A stretch of 17,273 nt of DNA from CAZSPT01 sp964608895. Lineage in GTDB: Bacteria > Patescibacteriota > Patescibacteriia > 2-01-FULL-39-33. Below, piece by piece: positions 1 through 6,873 of the stretch. Position 1 is the first letter of the stretch. Every line of letters starts with the position of its first letter. The notes under the pieces are model-generated. The model saw only the letters and a program-made list of their open reading frames with translations, was not told where the DNA came from and searched no databases. Location of the stretch: positions 1 through 17,273 of the forward strand of contig CAZSPT010000015.1 of assembly GCA_964608895.1 (NCBI GenBank), read 5' to 3'. Both the position numbers and the translations under genes were made by a program.

Positions 1-901
1 CGTCAAATACACCCCCCAAAGGAGCAGTATTCCGTTCTGGCTGATAATTAAGAGCGACATAAACAAATTTTTTATTAAAATCAGGTTTGATCTGTAATTT
101 TCTATATTCCTTTCTAAGATTACTGCCAAGACGTTTAATGATTCCTTGAGTAACTATTTTTAAAATTTTTCCATTTTTAATATTTTTCACGATAATATTC
201 CATTTTGACAATAATAAATTAAATCCTGAAACTTGCTTTTTCTGAAATTTCATATATATTGGGACCGGCTTATTCTCTTTATCAATATGTGACAAATAAT
301 AATCTCTCAAATCACTGCTTAAATTTTCTATCGAAAAATTATTATTTCCATTAGTTTTCAACATTTGAAGCAAATCATCATTACCTCTCCATAAATTATC
401 ACGAATAAATATTCTATTTTTAATATGGGTATCCTCAAGCATAATAATCTTGATACTAAAAATGTCAGCTAGCGAATAAATAATATAATTATAGGGCGAG
501 GATGGCGGAATTGTAAAAATAACGATTTCTGGACGATATTTTTTAAATACTCCAAGCCAATACCTTAACATATCGTAGTATAAATGCTTTTGTTCATTAA
601 TGTTTAGATGATGGTGGTTCTTAGCCATTAAAGTAAAAACCATTAACTCATGGTCTTGCATTTTTTTAACCAAATCTTCGCCAACTGGCGGAAATTGAAA
701 AAAATTAACCGCTGAAGATGGAATTCCTTTTATGGCCCGGGAACAGTCATGAAAAACAATTTTATTCCTTAAAACAATCTCTTCATGTTTTAACTGAGGT
801 ATTCCAACCCAATAAACGACTTGATGGTAATTTTTATGAAAAGCGTCAACCAAACTGACCATTTCCAAACCATTATTGTCTGATAATAGAAAAATTCTCA
901 T
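1..901 (-). CDS. Capsule/surface-polysaccharide glycosyltransferase-like protein, 3' end cut by window edge
   Basis: An open frame of 300 codons starts at ATG 899-901 and runs off the left edge without a stop, so the C-terminus is missing. The start follows the ABC-exporter stop by one base, with an AAGAGG Shine-Dalgarno-like stretch in the end of that gene. The N-terminus (MRIFLLSDNN) looks like the first strand of a nucleotide-sugar-binding fold. Residues 278-299 (KFVYVALNYQPE, then APLGGVF) resemble the 'PLhyQPE...P.GG.f' segment of capsule polysaccharide biosynthesis proteins and related glycosyltransferases. No signal peptide or membrane segment is visible. By position it is the third gene of the carbamoyltransferase-exporter-glycosyltransferase unit and probably assembles or modifies the exported glycan. 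Its DNA is clearly more AT-rich than the exporter gene. The family assignment rests on motif resemblance only. Confidence 0.62.
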   Translation of the reverse strand, partial: MRIFLLSDNNGLEMVSLVDAFHKNYHQVVYWVGIPQLKHEEIVLRNKIVFHDCSRAIKGIPSSAVNFFQFPPVGEDLVKKMQDHELMVFTLMAKNHHHLNINEQKHLYYDMLRYWLGVFKKYRPEIVIFTIPPSSPYNYIIYSLADIFSIKIIMLEDTHIKNRIFIRDNLWRGNDDLLQMLKTNGNNNFSIENLSSDLRDYYLSHIDKENKPVPIYMKFQKKQVSGFNLLLSKWNIIVKNIKNGKILKIVTQGIIKRLGSNLRKEYRKLQIKPDFNKKFVYVALNYQPERNTAPLGGVFD

Positions 902-902
902 A

Positions 903-2690
903 TCAACCTCTTAAATTATAAATCTCAAAAAATTTGGAATTTTTGTCTTTCAAAAGCTCCCGGGGGTTGCCCTGCTCAATAATCCTACCCTTTTCCAAAA
1001 CCAGCAGCTTGTCAACATCAGTAACCGTTGACAGCCGATGGGCGATAACAAAAACCGTTATCTCTCCCCGGAATTTTTGGATAACTTCCTGAATTCTCAA
1101 TTCCGACTCATTATCCAAAGAGCTGGTTGCTTCATCCAAAAGCAAAATATTTGGCCGCCGGGCCAAAATTCTGGCGATAACTAACCGCTGGCGCTGGCCG
1201 GCCGACAACCTTAATCCCCGCTCACCGATAATTGTTTGTAATTTTTCCGGACAACTCTCAATAAAATTATAAATATTGGCCATCTTGGCCGCTTCAACCA
1301 ATTGGGTCTCGCTGATGCCGGAATGATAAAACCTGATATTATTGGCAATAGTATCGTTGATTAAAAAAATATCTTGGGAAACATAGCCGATATTCCACCG
1401 CCAGTCATCCAATTTTATTTCGGAAATATCCCGGCCGTCCAGAATAATCCGGCCGGCCGTCGGCTTAAGCAACCGCAGAATCAAATCAACCAAGGTGGTC
1501 TTTCCGACGCCGCTCGGACCGATTAAACCGATCATCTCCCCTTTCTTAATTTCAAAAGAAACTTCTTTAAGCACCGGGGTTTCGGAATAATAGCTAAAAC
1601 TTAAATTTTCAAACTTCAAACGCTCCTGAAACTTAAAAGGTTTACTGCCGAAATCTTTTTCCTTGTTTTTTCCGGCCTGAAACTGGTAATTCAAAACGCT
1701 TTGGAGAAAAGGCACACACTCGTTTAAAGAATGGAGGTTTTTCTGGATTTGTTGGATATAGACAAAAATCTTTTCAATGAGATAAATGATTGCCGCCAAA
1801 GCGGCAAAATTAAAATCGGGAGATTTATAAGAAAAAGCAAAAATTAAACAAATAAAAATAATTCCGAGCGGCTGGACAAAAACATTACTTAAATTTTTGA
1901 AAAGGGTTGATTTAAGCTTTAATCTTTTAAGCTCCCGAAAATAGCCGGCCGCTTTGGCGGCCACTTGATGACCGATAACCATTGATTTAATATTTTTCAA
2001 TCCTAAAATATTTTCCCCAATATGATGACTGATTCTGCGGTTAAGACGCTCGGTTTGAACGCTAATCATCTTGCTTTTATAAATCAACGGTTTAAAAATC
2101 AGAAAAATAACTCCGCCGAGAGCCAAAGCAATCGAAGTGTAAACGGCGGAAATATTTAAGGCGACAACAATATAAATCAAAAGACTGGTCGCTAAAGTGA
2201 TGAAATTGGCTATTTGCTGGAGCAAATTACCGCTTTGCTCAACATTAACCATTAAAATGGTTTCCAAATGCCCTAATTTTTTGGTGAGCAAGTGCGGCCA
2301 GCTCGCCTTCAAAATTTTCTCAAGCAGTAAATTCCGGGTCTTTTCCTGATAATCAACGGTAATTCTCGCCTTGATGTAATTAAGCACGATTGAAATAAGC
2401 GCCCTGGATACAAAAAGTAAAATAATGAAAGCCAACAAATATTTAATTTGAAAAGAAATTCCCAAAAAAGAAAAAAAACTTTCAATTGTTCGGGAGATAA
2501 AATCATCGGCTTGTTGCTGGTTAAGAACAAAAGAAAGCAAAGGCACCAGCGCGTTAATTCCAACACCTTCCAAAAAACCGGCCAAAAAACTTAAAAAAGT
2601 CAGGCCGGCAATATGCCAGCGATAACGTCGAAAAGCCTGAGAAGAAAGCTTAATAATTTTTGATAGCCGGTTGTCTTTGAGATTGGCCAT
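903..2690 (-). CDS. ABC exporter, fused membrane and ATPase domains (PglK/MsbA-like glycan or lipid flippase)
   Basis: This is a 595-residue half-transporter that should act as a homodimer in the inner membrane. Residues 1-330 form the membrane domain with about six hydrophobic segments (near 28-50, 82-105, 158-180, 185-203, 270-288 and 295-312). The ATPase domain follows from about 355. Its motifs are all intact: Walker A GPSGVGKTT at 391-399, Q-loop Gln439, signature LSAGQ at 495-499, Walker B ILLLDEATSSLD at 515-526 with catalytic Glu520, and H-loop His551. It is therefore likely active. Length and architecture match single-chain exporters such as MsbA and PglK. Placement between a carbamoyltransferase (2 bases upstream) and a capsule-type glycosyltransferase (1 base downstream) favours a lipid-linked sugar or glycolipid as substrate. 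That is inferred from context; export of a peptide or drug cannot be excluded. Confidence 0.93.
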   Translation of the reverse strand: MANLKDNRLSKIIKLSSQAFRRYRWHIAGLTFLSFLAGFLEGVGINALVPLLSFVLNQQQADDFISRTIESFFSFLGISFQIKYLLAFIILLFVSRALISIVLNYIKARITVDYQEKTRNLLLEKILKASWPHLLTKKLGHLETILMVNVEQSGNLLQQIANFITLATSLLIYIVVALNISAVYTSIALALGGVIFLIFKPLIYKSKMISVQTERLNRRISHHIGENILGLKNIKSMVIGHQVAAKAAGYFRELKRLKLKSTLFKNLSNVFVQPLGIIFICLIFAFSYKSPDFNFAALAAIIYLIEKIFVYIQQIQKNLHSLNECVPFLQSVLNYQFQAGKNKEKDFGSKPFKFQERLKFENLSFSYYSETPVLKEVSFEIKKGEMIGLIGPSGVGKTTLVDLILRLLKPTAGRIILDGRDISEIKLDDWRWNIGYVSQDIFLINDTIANNIRFYHSGISETQLVEAAKMANIYNFIESCPEKLQTIIGERGLRLSAGQRQRLVIARILARRPNILLLDEATSSLDNESELRIQEVIQKFRGEITVFVIAHRLSTVTDVDKLLVLEKGRIIEQGNPRELLKDKNSKFFEIYNLRG

Positions 2691-2692
2691 AA

Positions 2693-4339
2693 TTATTGAC
2701 TTTTTTTCTTGCTAATTAAATTGCCTTCCAGATAAAGGTAATCAATTTCCGTATTCAAAAAACATTTCAAAGCGTCTTCCGGAGTTTCCACAATCGGCTC
2801 ATTATCGTTAAAAGAAGTGTTCAAAACCAAAGGAACTCCGGTTTTGGCGTAAAAATTTTTTATCAAAGCGTAATAAAAAGGATTTAGCTCTTCATTAACG
2901 GTTTGCAACCGGGCGCTGCCGTCAATATGGACGACGGCCGGAATTTTTTCCCGCCAGTCCGGCTTAACCGGCGCCGCCAAAGACATATAAGGACTGGTAA
3001 CTGAAAATTCAAAAACTTCAGCGGTCTTTTCCTCCAAAATAGAAGGAGCAAACGGCCGATACCAATGGCGATGCTTAACCTTTTGATTGATTTTTTTCTT
3101 CATCTCAGGATCTCGGGGATCGCAAACAATACTTCGGTTTCCCAAAGCTCGGCGGCCGCTCTCGCTCCGACCGTTGAAAAGACTGATAATCTTGCCCCGA
3201 GCGATTAGTTCGGATAACTGATCAAGAGTAATATTTTTTTCAACTTCAATGTTGTTGAATTGCCCGAAAATTTCTTGATAATTGTCTTTTTCTCGGGGCA
3301 GACCGAGATAAGGGGTTTGCCGAAAAGCAGTCGGAATTCTTGGATGACCGAGAATCCGGTAATAAGCCCAAAGAGCGGCGCCGATCGTCAAACCGCCGTC
3401 ATTGACTGCCGGACAAAAGTAAAAATTAAACCGAGGATGTTTTTTTAATATCTTGCCGAGGGCGATGCAATTCAAAACCGTTCCGCCGGCCAAAGAAATA
3501 TTCCGACAATCCGGCCGAAGCGCCAGCAATCTTTGAAAATAATCCTCAAAAACCATTTCAGTCGCTTCTTGAAGCGCCCGACAATAGGAAAAATAATCTT
3601 TTTCGCTGTTTTTGTTGAAATCATCCCCGACCAATTTAAGCTGGTCGCGGTTCTCTTCAAGAAATTTTTTAATAATCCTTTCCGAAAGATGACGGCTAAT
3701 AGTAATCTGCTGATAAATAAAATCCCTTAAAGCGGGATTCGGCCGGCCGTAAGCGGCCGCTCCCATCAAAACTCCTTCGGTGCCAATCGGCCCATTGGCG
3801 GTCGCCGACCAATATTTCATGGAATCTTGCCAGCTAAGACCGTTGACCCCGTATTCCATTTTCTTTTTAATTTCAATTTTGTTTCCTCGGCCATAGCCGA
3901 AAAGACCGCCGCCGTCATTACCGCCGCCGTCAATGGTTAAAATCAAAGATTCTTCAAACGGCGAGAGATAAAAAGAAGAAGCGGCATGGGCTTCGTGATG
4001 GTTGACTAAAATGGCCGGAATATCAATTGGGAGGTAATTGGTATTTTTGCTTTCAGGAATAACGGCGAAATAAGAAATATCTTGCCAGCTTAAATTGTAA
4101 TTTTTCAGCACCAGCTCTATAAAATACAATATGCCTTTCCGCTGCCAAGGCTTCCCGACATTTTCTTTTGGATTATTTAACAGCTCTCCGTGATGCCTTT
4201 TTACCCGGGTTAAGCGCTCAACTTCCAAATGGCAGAGGATAACTCCGTTTTTCAAAAGACAAACGCTGGCGTCATGACCGCAATGAAAAGATAAAATGTA
4301 AATATCCTGATTGTTTTTGGCGCTTTGATTAACAGCCAT
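2693..4339 (-). CDS. NodU/CmcH-family O-carbamoyltransferase
   Basis: A 548-residue cytoplasmic enzyme of the family that transfers a carbamoyl group from carbamoyl phosphate, through a carbamoyl-adenylate, to a hydroxyl of a sugar or natural product (NodU, TobZ). The N-terminal Kae1-like part shows HDASVCLL at 22-29, the metal-binding NHHEAHAA at 113-120, DGGGNDGG at 137-144 and SLAGGTVLNC at 282-291. The C-terminal YrdC-like part shows GRSESGRRALGNRSI at 390-404, RPFAPSIL at 428-435 and NTSFN at 507-511. Length is slightly short for the family but no motif is missing. It is first in its transcription unit, about 26 bases behind a near-consensus promoter, and 2 bases before the ABC exporter. 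In this locus it most likely O-carbamoylates the surface sugar; the acceptor is unknown. No clear Shine-Dalgarno precedes the ATG. Confidence 0.93.
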   Translation of the reverse strand: MAVNQSAKNNQDIYILSFHCGHDASVCLLKNGVILCHLEVERLTRVKRHHGELLNNPKENVGKPWQRKGILYFIELVLKNYNLSWQDISYFAVIPESKNTNYLPIDIPAILVNHHEAHAASSFYLSPFEESLILTIDGGGNDGGGLFGYGRGNKIEIKKKMEYGVNGLSWQDSMKYWSATANGPIGTEGVLMGAAAYGRPNPALRDFIYQQITISRHLSERIIKKFLEENRDQLKLVGDDFNKNSEKDYFSYCRALQEATEMVFEDYFQRLLALRPDCRNISLAGGTVLNCIALGKILKKHPRFNFYFCPAVNDGGLTIGAALWAYYRILGHPRIPTAFRQTPYLGLPREKDNYQEIFGQFNNIEVEKNITLDQLSELIARGKIISLFNGRSESGRRALGNRSIVCDPRDPEMKKKINQKVKHRHWYRPFAPSILEEKTAEVFEFSVTSPYMSLAAPVKPDWREKIPAVVHIDGSARLQTVNEELNPFYYALIKNFYAKTGVPLVLNTSFNDNEPIVETPEDALKCFLNTEIDYLYLEGNLISKKKSQ

Positions 4340-4371
4340 TTTGTAAATATTGTAACTTTATTCTAAGAAAA

Positions 4372-4401
4372 ATTATATCAAAAGGTGTCAAAAGGTGTCA
4401 A
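4372..4401 (-). promoter_or_regulatory. Promoter of the carbamoyltransferase unit, built from three 10-bp tandem units
   Basis: On the minus strand a perfect -35 TTGACA (4396-4401) is followed after 18 bases by a perfect -10 TATAAT (4372-4377), about 33 bases upstream of the carbamoyltransferase ATG. The element consists of three consecutive 10-base units: TTGACACCTT, TTGACACCTT and TTGATATAAT. A degenerate fourth copy (TTATACTTA) lies just upstream, near 4402-4410. The same kind of 10-bp array recurs at 14539-14568 in front of the HTH gene. The repeats overlap the polymerase site, so a bound regulator could compete with polymerase. The promoter is seen directly; regulation is inference. Confidence 0.8.
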
Positions 4402-4422
4402 TAAGTATAACTGTGGATTATT

Positions 4423-4450
4423 TTATAAAAATAAAGGCTTAAAAAACCTT
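4423..4450 (-). terminator. Probable weak intrinsic terminator after the methyltransferase
   Basis: On the minus strand, AAGGTTT and AAGCCTT (4450-4444 and 4440-4434) can pair as a 7-bp stem with one G-U pair and a 3-base loop. A T-rich tract (TATTTTTATAAAA, 4433-4421) follows. It lies 17 bases after the methyltransferase stop and before the carbamoyltransferase promoter, which is where a unit boundary is expected. The stem is AU-rich, so termination may be partial. Confidence 0.45.
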
Positions 4451-4466
4451 AAAATTAGCGAAAAAA

Positions 4467-5320
4467 TTATTTTTGATTATCAGCGACTTTTTTGGCAACA
4501 GGTTTGAGAAAGGCATATAAAGTGTATTTTTCGCTTGGCTCGTGAATTTGCGATTTTACTATTACCTGAAATCCTGCCCGAGAAGCTAAAAAATCAAGAG
4601 AACGGGGAGTAAAAACAAAATAGTGTTCAAGACTAAATTCCCCCCGACCGAGTATTCCTCCGTCTTTTACACTCTCTTCCCTGTCCGGCAATTCAAGATA
4701 AACCAAACCATCATTGCTTAAAAAATCTCGGGCTTTTGCCAGTAAAACAATCGGATTAATAGTGTGTTCAAGAACTTTATTAAAAGTGATTAAAGAAAAT
4801 TCCAAAGATGAGGAAAAATCCTCAAATAAACCTTGAAAAGCCTGATTGACTTTTACTTCTTGCCGGGTATGGCTGGCCGAAGCCGGATCGGGGTCAAGAG
4901 AATAAGTGGCAAAGCCGTATTTTAAACATTCTCCTAAAAAAACCCCCAAACCGCTGCCAACATCCAAAACTTTCAGACCGTTAATCGTCCGCCCGGCGGC
5001 GGTTAAAAAAGAAACTATTCTTTTGACCGCTGTTTGTTGTCGGAGAGCTCGGGCGGCAAGGCCATTATTTTTTGATAATTCTTAGAAATTTTTTTCGCGT
5101 AAGTCGCTTGATTGTAATTCCCCTGATAGAGCTGGGAAAAATCATAACGGTGAAAATTATTGTAAACTCCACAATGACGGCAAAAAAAAACTTCCCGGTA
5201 ATAATCTTCCGGTTTAATTCCCAAATCGGTTTCTTTTTCCGGCCGCCGGGAAACCGCTCCGATAAAATCAAGCTGGTCGGAGCGGCCGCAGAGACGGCAG
5301 GGAAAATTTTGATAACGCAT
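4467..5320 (-). pseudogene. Zinc-ribbon class I SAM-dependent methyltransferase, interrupted by a -1 frameshift
   Basis: Two frames make one methyltransferase. The first (5320 to about 5068) has a zinc-ribbon-like start, with CRLCG near residues 8-12 and CRHCG near 47-51. The second carries the SAM-binding motif GLKVLDVGSGLG and runs to the stop at 4467. They are joined by one extra base in the A6 run (T6 on the plus strand, 5068-5073). With A7 the reading is continuous (NYQKNNGLAARALRQQ, onward into GLKVLDVGSG), giving 284 residues, normal for the family. As written, the first frame ends after 101 residues. This may be a homopolymer sequencing error or a real mutation. It lies 5 bases downstream of the 113-residue unknown. 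The likely role is methylation of a sugar or glycan end. Its domain order matches the C-terminal half of the fusion protein at 14578-16422. Confidence 0.8.
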
Positions 5321-5325
5321 AAAAA

Positions 5326-5667
5326 CTACTTTATTTCGTCAAGCCAGGAAACCACTTCTTGGCCGTCAGCGGCAAGATATTCTTTGAATTCCTTGAGTTT
5401 GTCCTCGGCAACTACCAGAACATAATAGCGGCTGAAACGATTTTTAACCAAAGCGGTTTTGTAGCCTTCCTTGGCTAAACGACCATTGACCGAAGGAGTG
5501 GCGTAATAGCCCCAATTTTTGGCGACAACATCATAACGGCGGCCGTCTTTGGTAAAAGTTATTAGCTCATCGTCGTCCAAGTTAATTTCTCCGGTGTCGC
5601 AAATCTCAATATTGCCGTTAAGGCCGGTCTTAAACTTCCGAGGAGGATTTTTGGGAAAAATTTTCAT
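5326..5667 (-). CDS. Conserved-looking small protein of unknown function (113 aa)
   Basis: I do not recognise this family. The frame is open further upstream to 5775, but that part lies inside the amidotransferase gene. The ATG at 5665-5667, 26 bases after the amidotransferase stop, is the sensible start and gives 113 residues. The protein is soluble, with no signal peptide or membrane segment. It contains a notable aromatic block (YDVVAKNWGYYATPSVNGRL), then ALVKNRFSRYYVLVV, and ends in an acidic, Trp-containing tail (VVSWLDEIK). The strand-rich middle suggests a small alpha/beta fold. It sits directly between an N-acetyl sugar amidotransferase and a methyltransferase with tight spacing, so it is probably co-transcribed and may be an accessory factor of the amidotransferase. 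That role is inference from position only. Confidence 0.72.
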   Translation of the reverse strand: MKIFPKNPPRKFKTGLNGNIEICDTGEINLDDDELITFTKDGRRYDVVAKNWGYYATPSVNGRLAKEGYKTALVKNRFSRYYVLVVAEDKLKEFKEYLAADGQEVVSWLDEIK

Positions 5668-5693
5668 TGCTAAATTATCTTTAATAAAAATTT

Positions 5694-6833
5694 CTAATAA
5701 CCGCGGTCGGCCTGCCAAGGCCAATCGGGGATAATAAAATCTTTTATCTTCCAAACGCCGTTTTCTTGAAGCCAAATATCTTGATTGCGGAAACGCTCCA
5801 ATATCTCAAAAAAACGCTTTCGGCTGATTTTAGTAAACTTGCAAAATTTTTCAATATCTTCGTCCGGCCGCTGAGTCCCTTGTCGCCGCAAAATATCCAA
5901 AGCTTCCGTCCGACTCAAGCGGCCGTTCCTGATTTCCAATGAAAGATTGTCAAACAGCCGGGTCATGCCGAATTTATACCACTTGATATAGTGGGTGATT
6001 GAAATAAAATCATCGTCAATGTCGGCGTAATTGTAAAGCCCGACTTTCGGCCCCGCTTCTCTTACTTGAAATCCGTTTAGTCGGGCGGCTCGCAGGCTGG
6101 TTTCCGGGTCCCAGTTGAAATAATAGCCGAGAAAAATTCCCCGAATCCCCTTTTCCTGAAGTTCTTGATCGCTCGGCCGAAAAAAAGGAGTGAGCTCTTC
6201 TTTGGTTAATTCCCGAGAAATCCAATCTTCAGCCACGGTATTGTAGGTAATGCCGTATTTTTTTATCCAATCGCTGTTAATTGAAAATCCTTTATGCTCT
6301 TCTTCTTGGCCGCCGTATTCAAAAGCGGAATTTTCGCCCCAAACAACCAAAGGAATATTGAATTTAACCGCGAAATTCAAAGGGATATTAAATAAACCCA
6401 TATGCATTGAAACCGCCGGATTGCCGTATTTTTTCAAAGCTTGGAGCATAAATTTACTTTCGGTTTTGGGGTTGACTTGAAAATCAACGTGGTCAACCCC
6501 TAGAGAAATCAAATTCTTCAGATTCTTTCGGCCGATTTCGGTCCTGGCCGGCGTCTTCCAGGTAAGGCAGAGCGGATGCAAACCGTATTCCAAGCACTTA
6601 ATTACCTGCCAATGACTGTCTTTGCCGCCGCTGACCGGAATCAAACAATGATAATCGTAATCCTTTTGCTTGACTTCCTCAACCAGCTTCTGAAAAGATT
6701 TTTCCCGGGCCGACCAATCTATTTTTTCTTCTTTTTCCAAAGAAGAATGACAAGCGTTGCAAATGCCGTCCGGCTTAATCGTCAAACCGGGACGGGTATC
6801 GGGCAGAATGCATTTTGAACAATATTGAAACAT
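5694..6833 (-). CDS. N-acetyl sugar amidotransferase (WbpG/PseA/LegM-type PP-loop enzyme)
   Basis: A 379-residue cytoplasmic ATP-dependent enzyme of the family that converts an acetamido group on a sugar into an acetamidino group (WbpG in Pseudomonas O-antigen, PseA in flagellin glycosylation). It opens with a zinc-knuckle-like segment (C5xxC8 and C25xxC28, within ILPDTRPGLTIKPDGICNAC). The PP-loop SGGKDS is at 68-73, and WGENSAFEYGG, near the middle, fits the family. Length is typical. Known relatives take ammonia from HisH/HisF-like partners; none is visible here, but a glutamine-hydrolysing AsnB-like gene lies directly upstream across the N gap. The ATG at 6831-6833 has no clear Shine-Dalgarno. 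The exact substrate (pseudaminic-, legionaminic- or UDP-sugar-type) cannot be read from the sequence. Confidence 0.9.
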   Translation of the reverse strand: MFQYCSKCILPDTRPGLTIKPDGICNACHSSLEKEEKIDWSAREKSFQKLVEEVKQKDYDYHCLIPVSGGKDSHWQVIKCLEYGLHPLCLTWKTPARTEIGRKNLKNLISLGVDHVDFQVNPKTESKFMLQALKKYGNPAVSMHMGLFNIPLNFAVKFNIPLVVWGENSAFEYGGQEEEHKGFSINSDWIKKYGITYNTVAEDWISRELTKEELTPFFRPSDQELQEKGIRGIFLGYYFNWDPETSLRAARLNGFQVREAGPKVGLYNYADIDDDFISITHYIKWYKFGMTRLFDNLSLEIRNGRLSRTEALDILRRQGTQRPDEDIEKFCKFTKISRKRFFEILERFRNQDIWLQENGVWKIKDFIIPDWPWQADRGY

Positions 6834-6863
6834 AAAAATATTTTAATCGATATCTTCCTGGGC

Positions 6864-6873
6864 NNNNNNNNNN
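6864..6873. other. Assembly gap (10 Ns) at the end of the AsnB-like gene
   Basis: Ten Ns interrupt the sequence. The round number suggests a placeholder of unknown true length. It removes the 3' end of the asparagine-synthetase-like gene. Any frame read across it is meaningless, including an apparent extension into the amidotransferase gene down to 6775. Confidence 0.97.

Noticed and set aside
4412..4421. DnaA-box-like TAATCCACA on the minus strand near the carbamoyltransferase promoter
   Set aside because: One mismatch to TTATCCACA, single copy, no AT-rich unwinding element or replication gene nearby, so it is not evidence for an origin.
5668..5775. Longer form of the 113-residue unknown starting at 5775
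   Set aside because: The extra 36 residues are basic, low-quality coding sequence antiphase to the end of the amidotransferase gene; ATG 5667 lies just after that gene's stop.
6775..6863. Apparent C-terminal extension of the AsnB-like protein across the Ns into the amidotransferase gene
   Set aside because: The frame crosses a gap of unknown length and overlaps the well-supported start of the amidotransferase in another frame; the residues look like nothing in AsnB C-termini.
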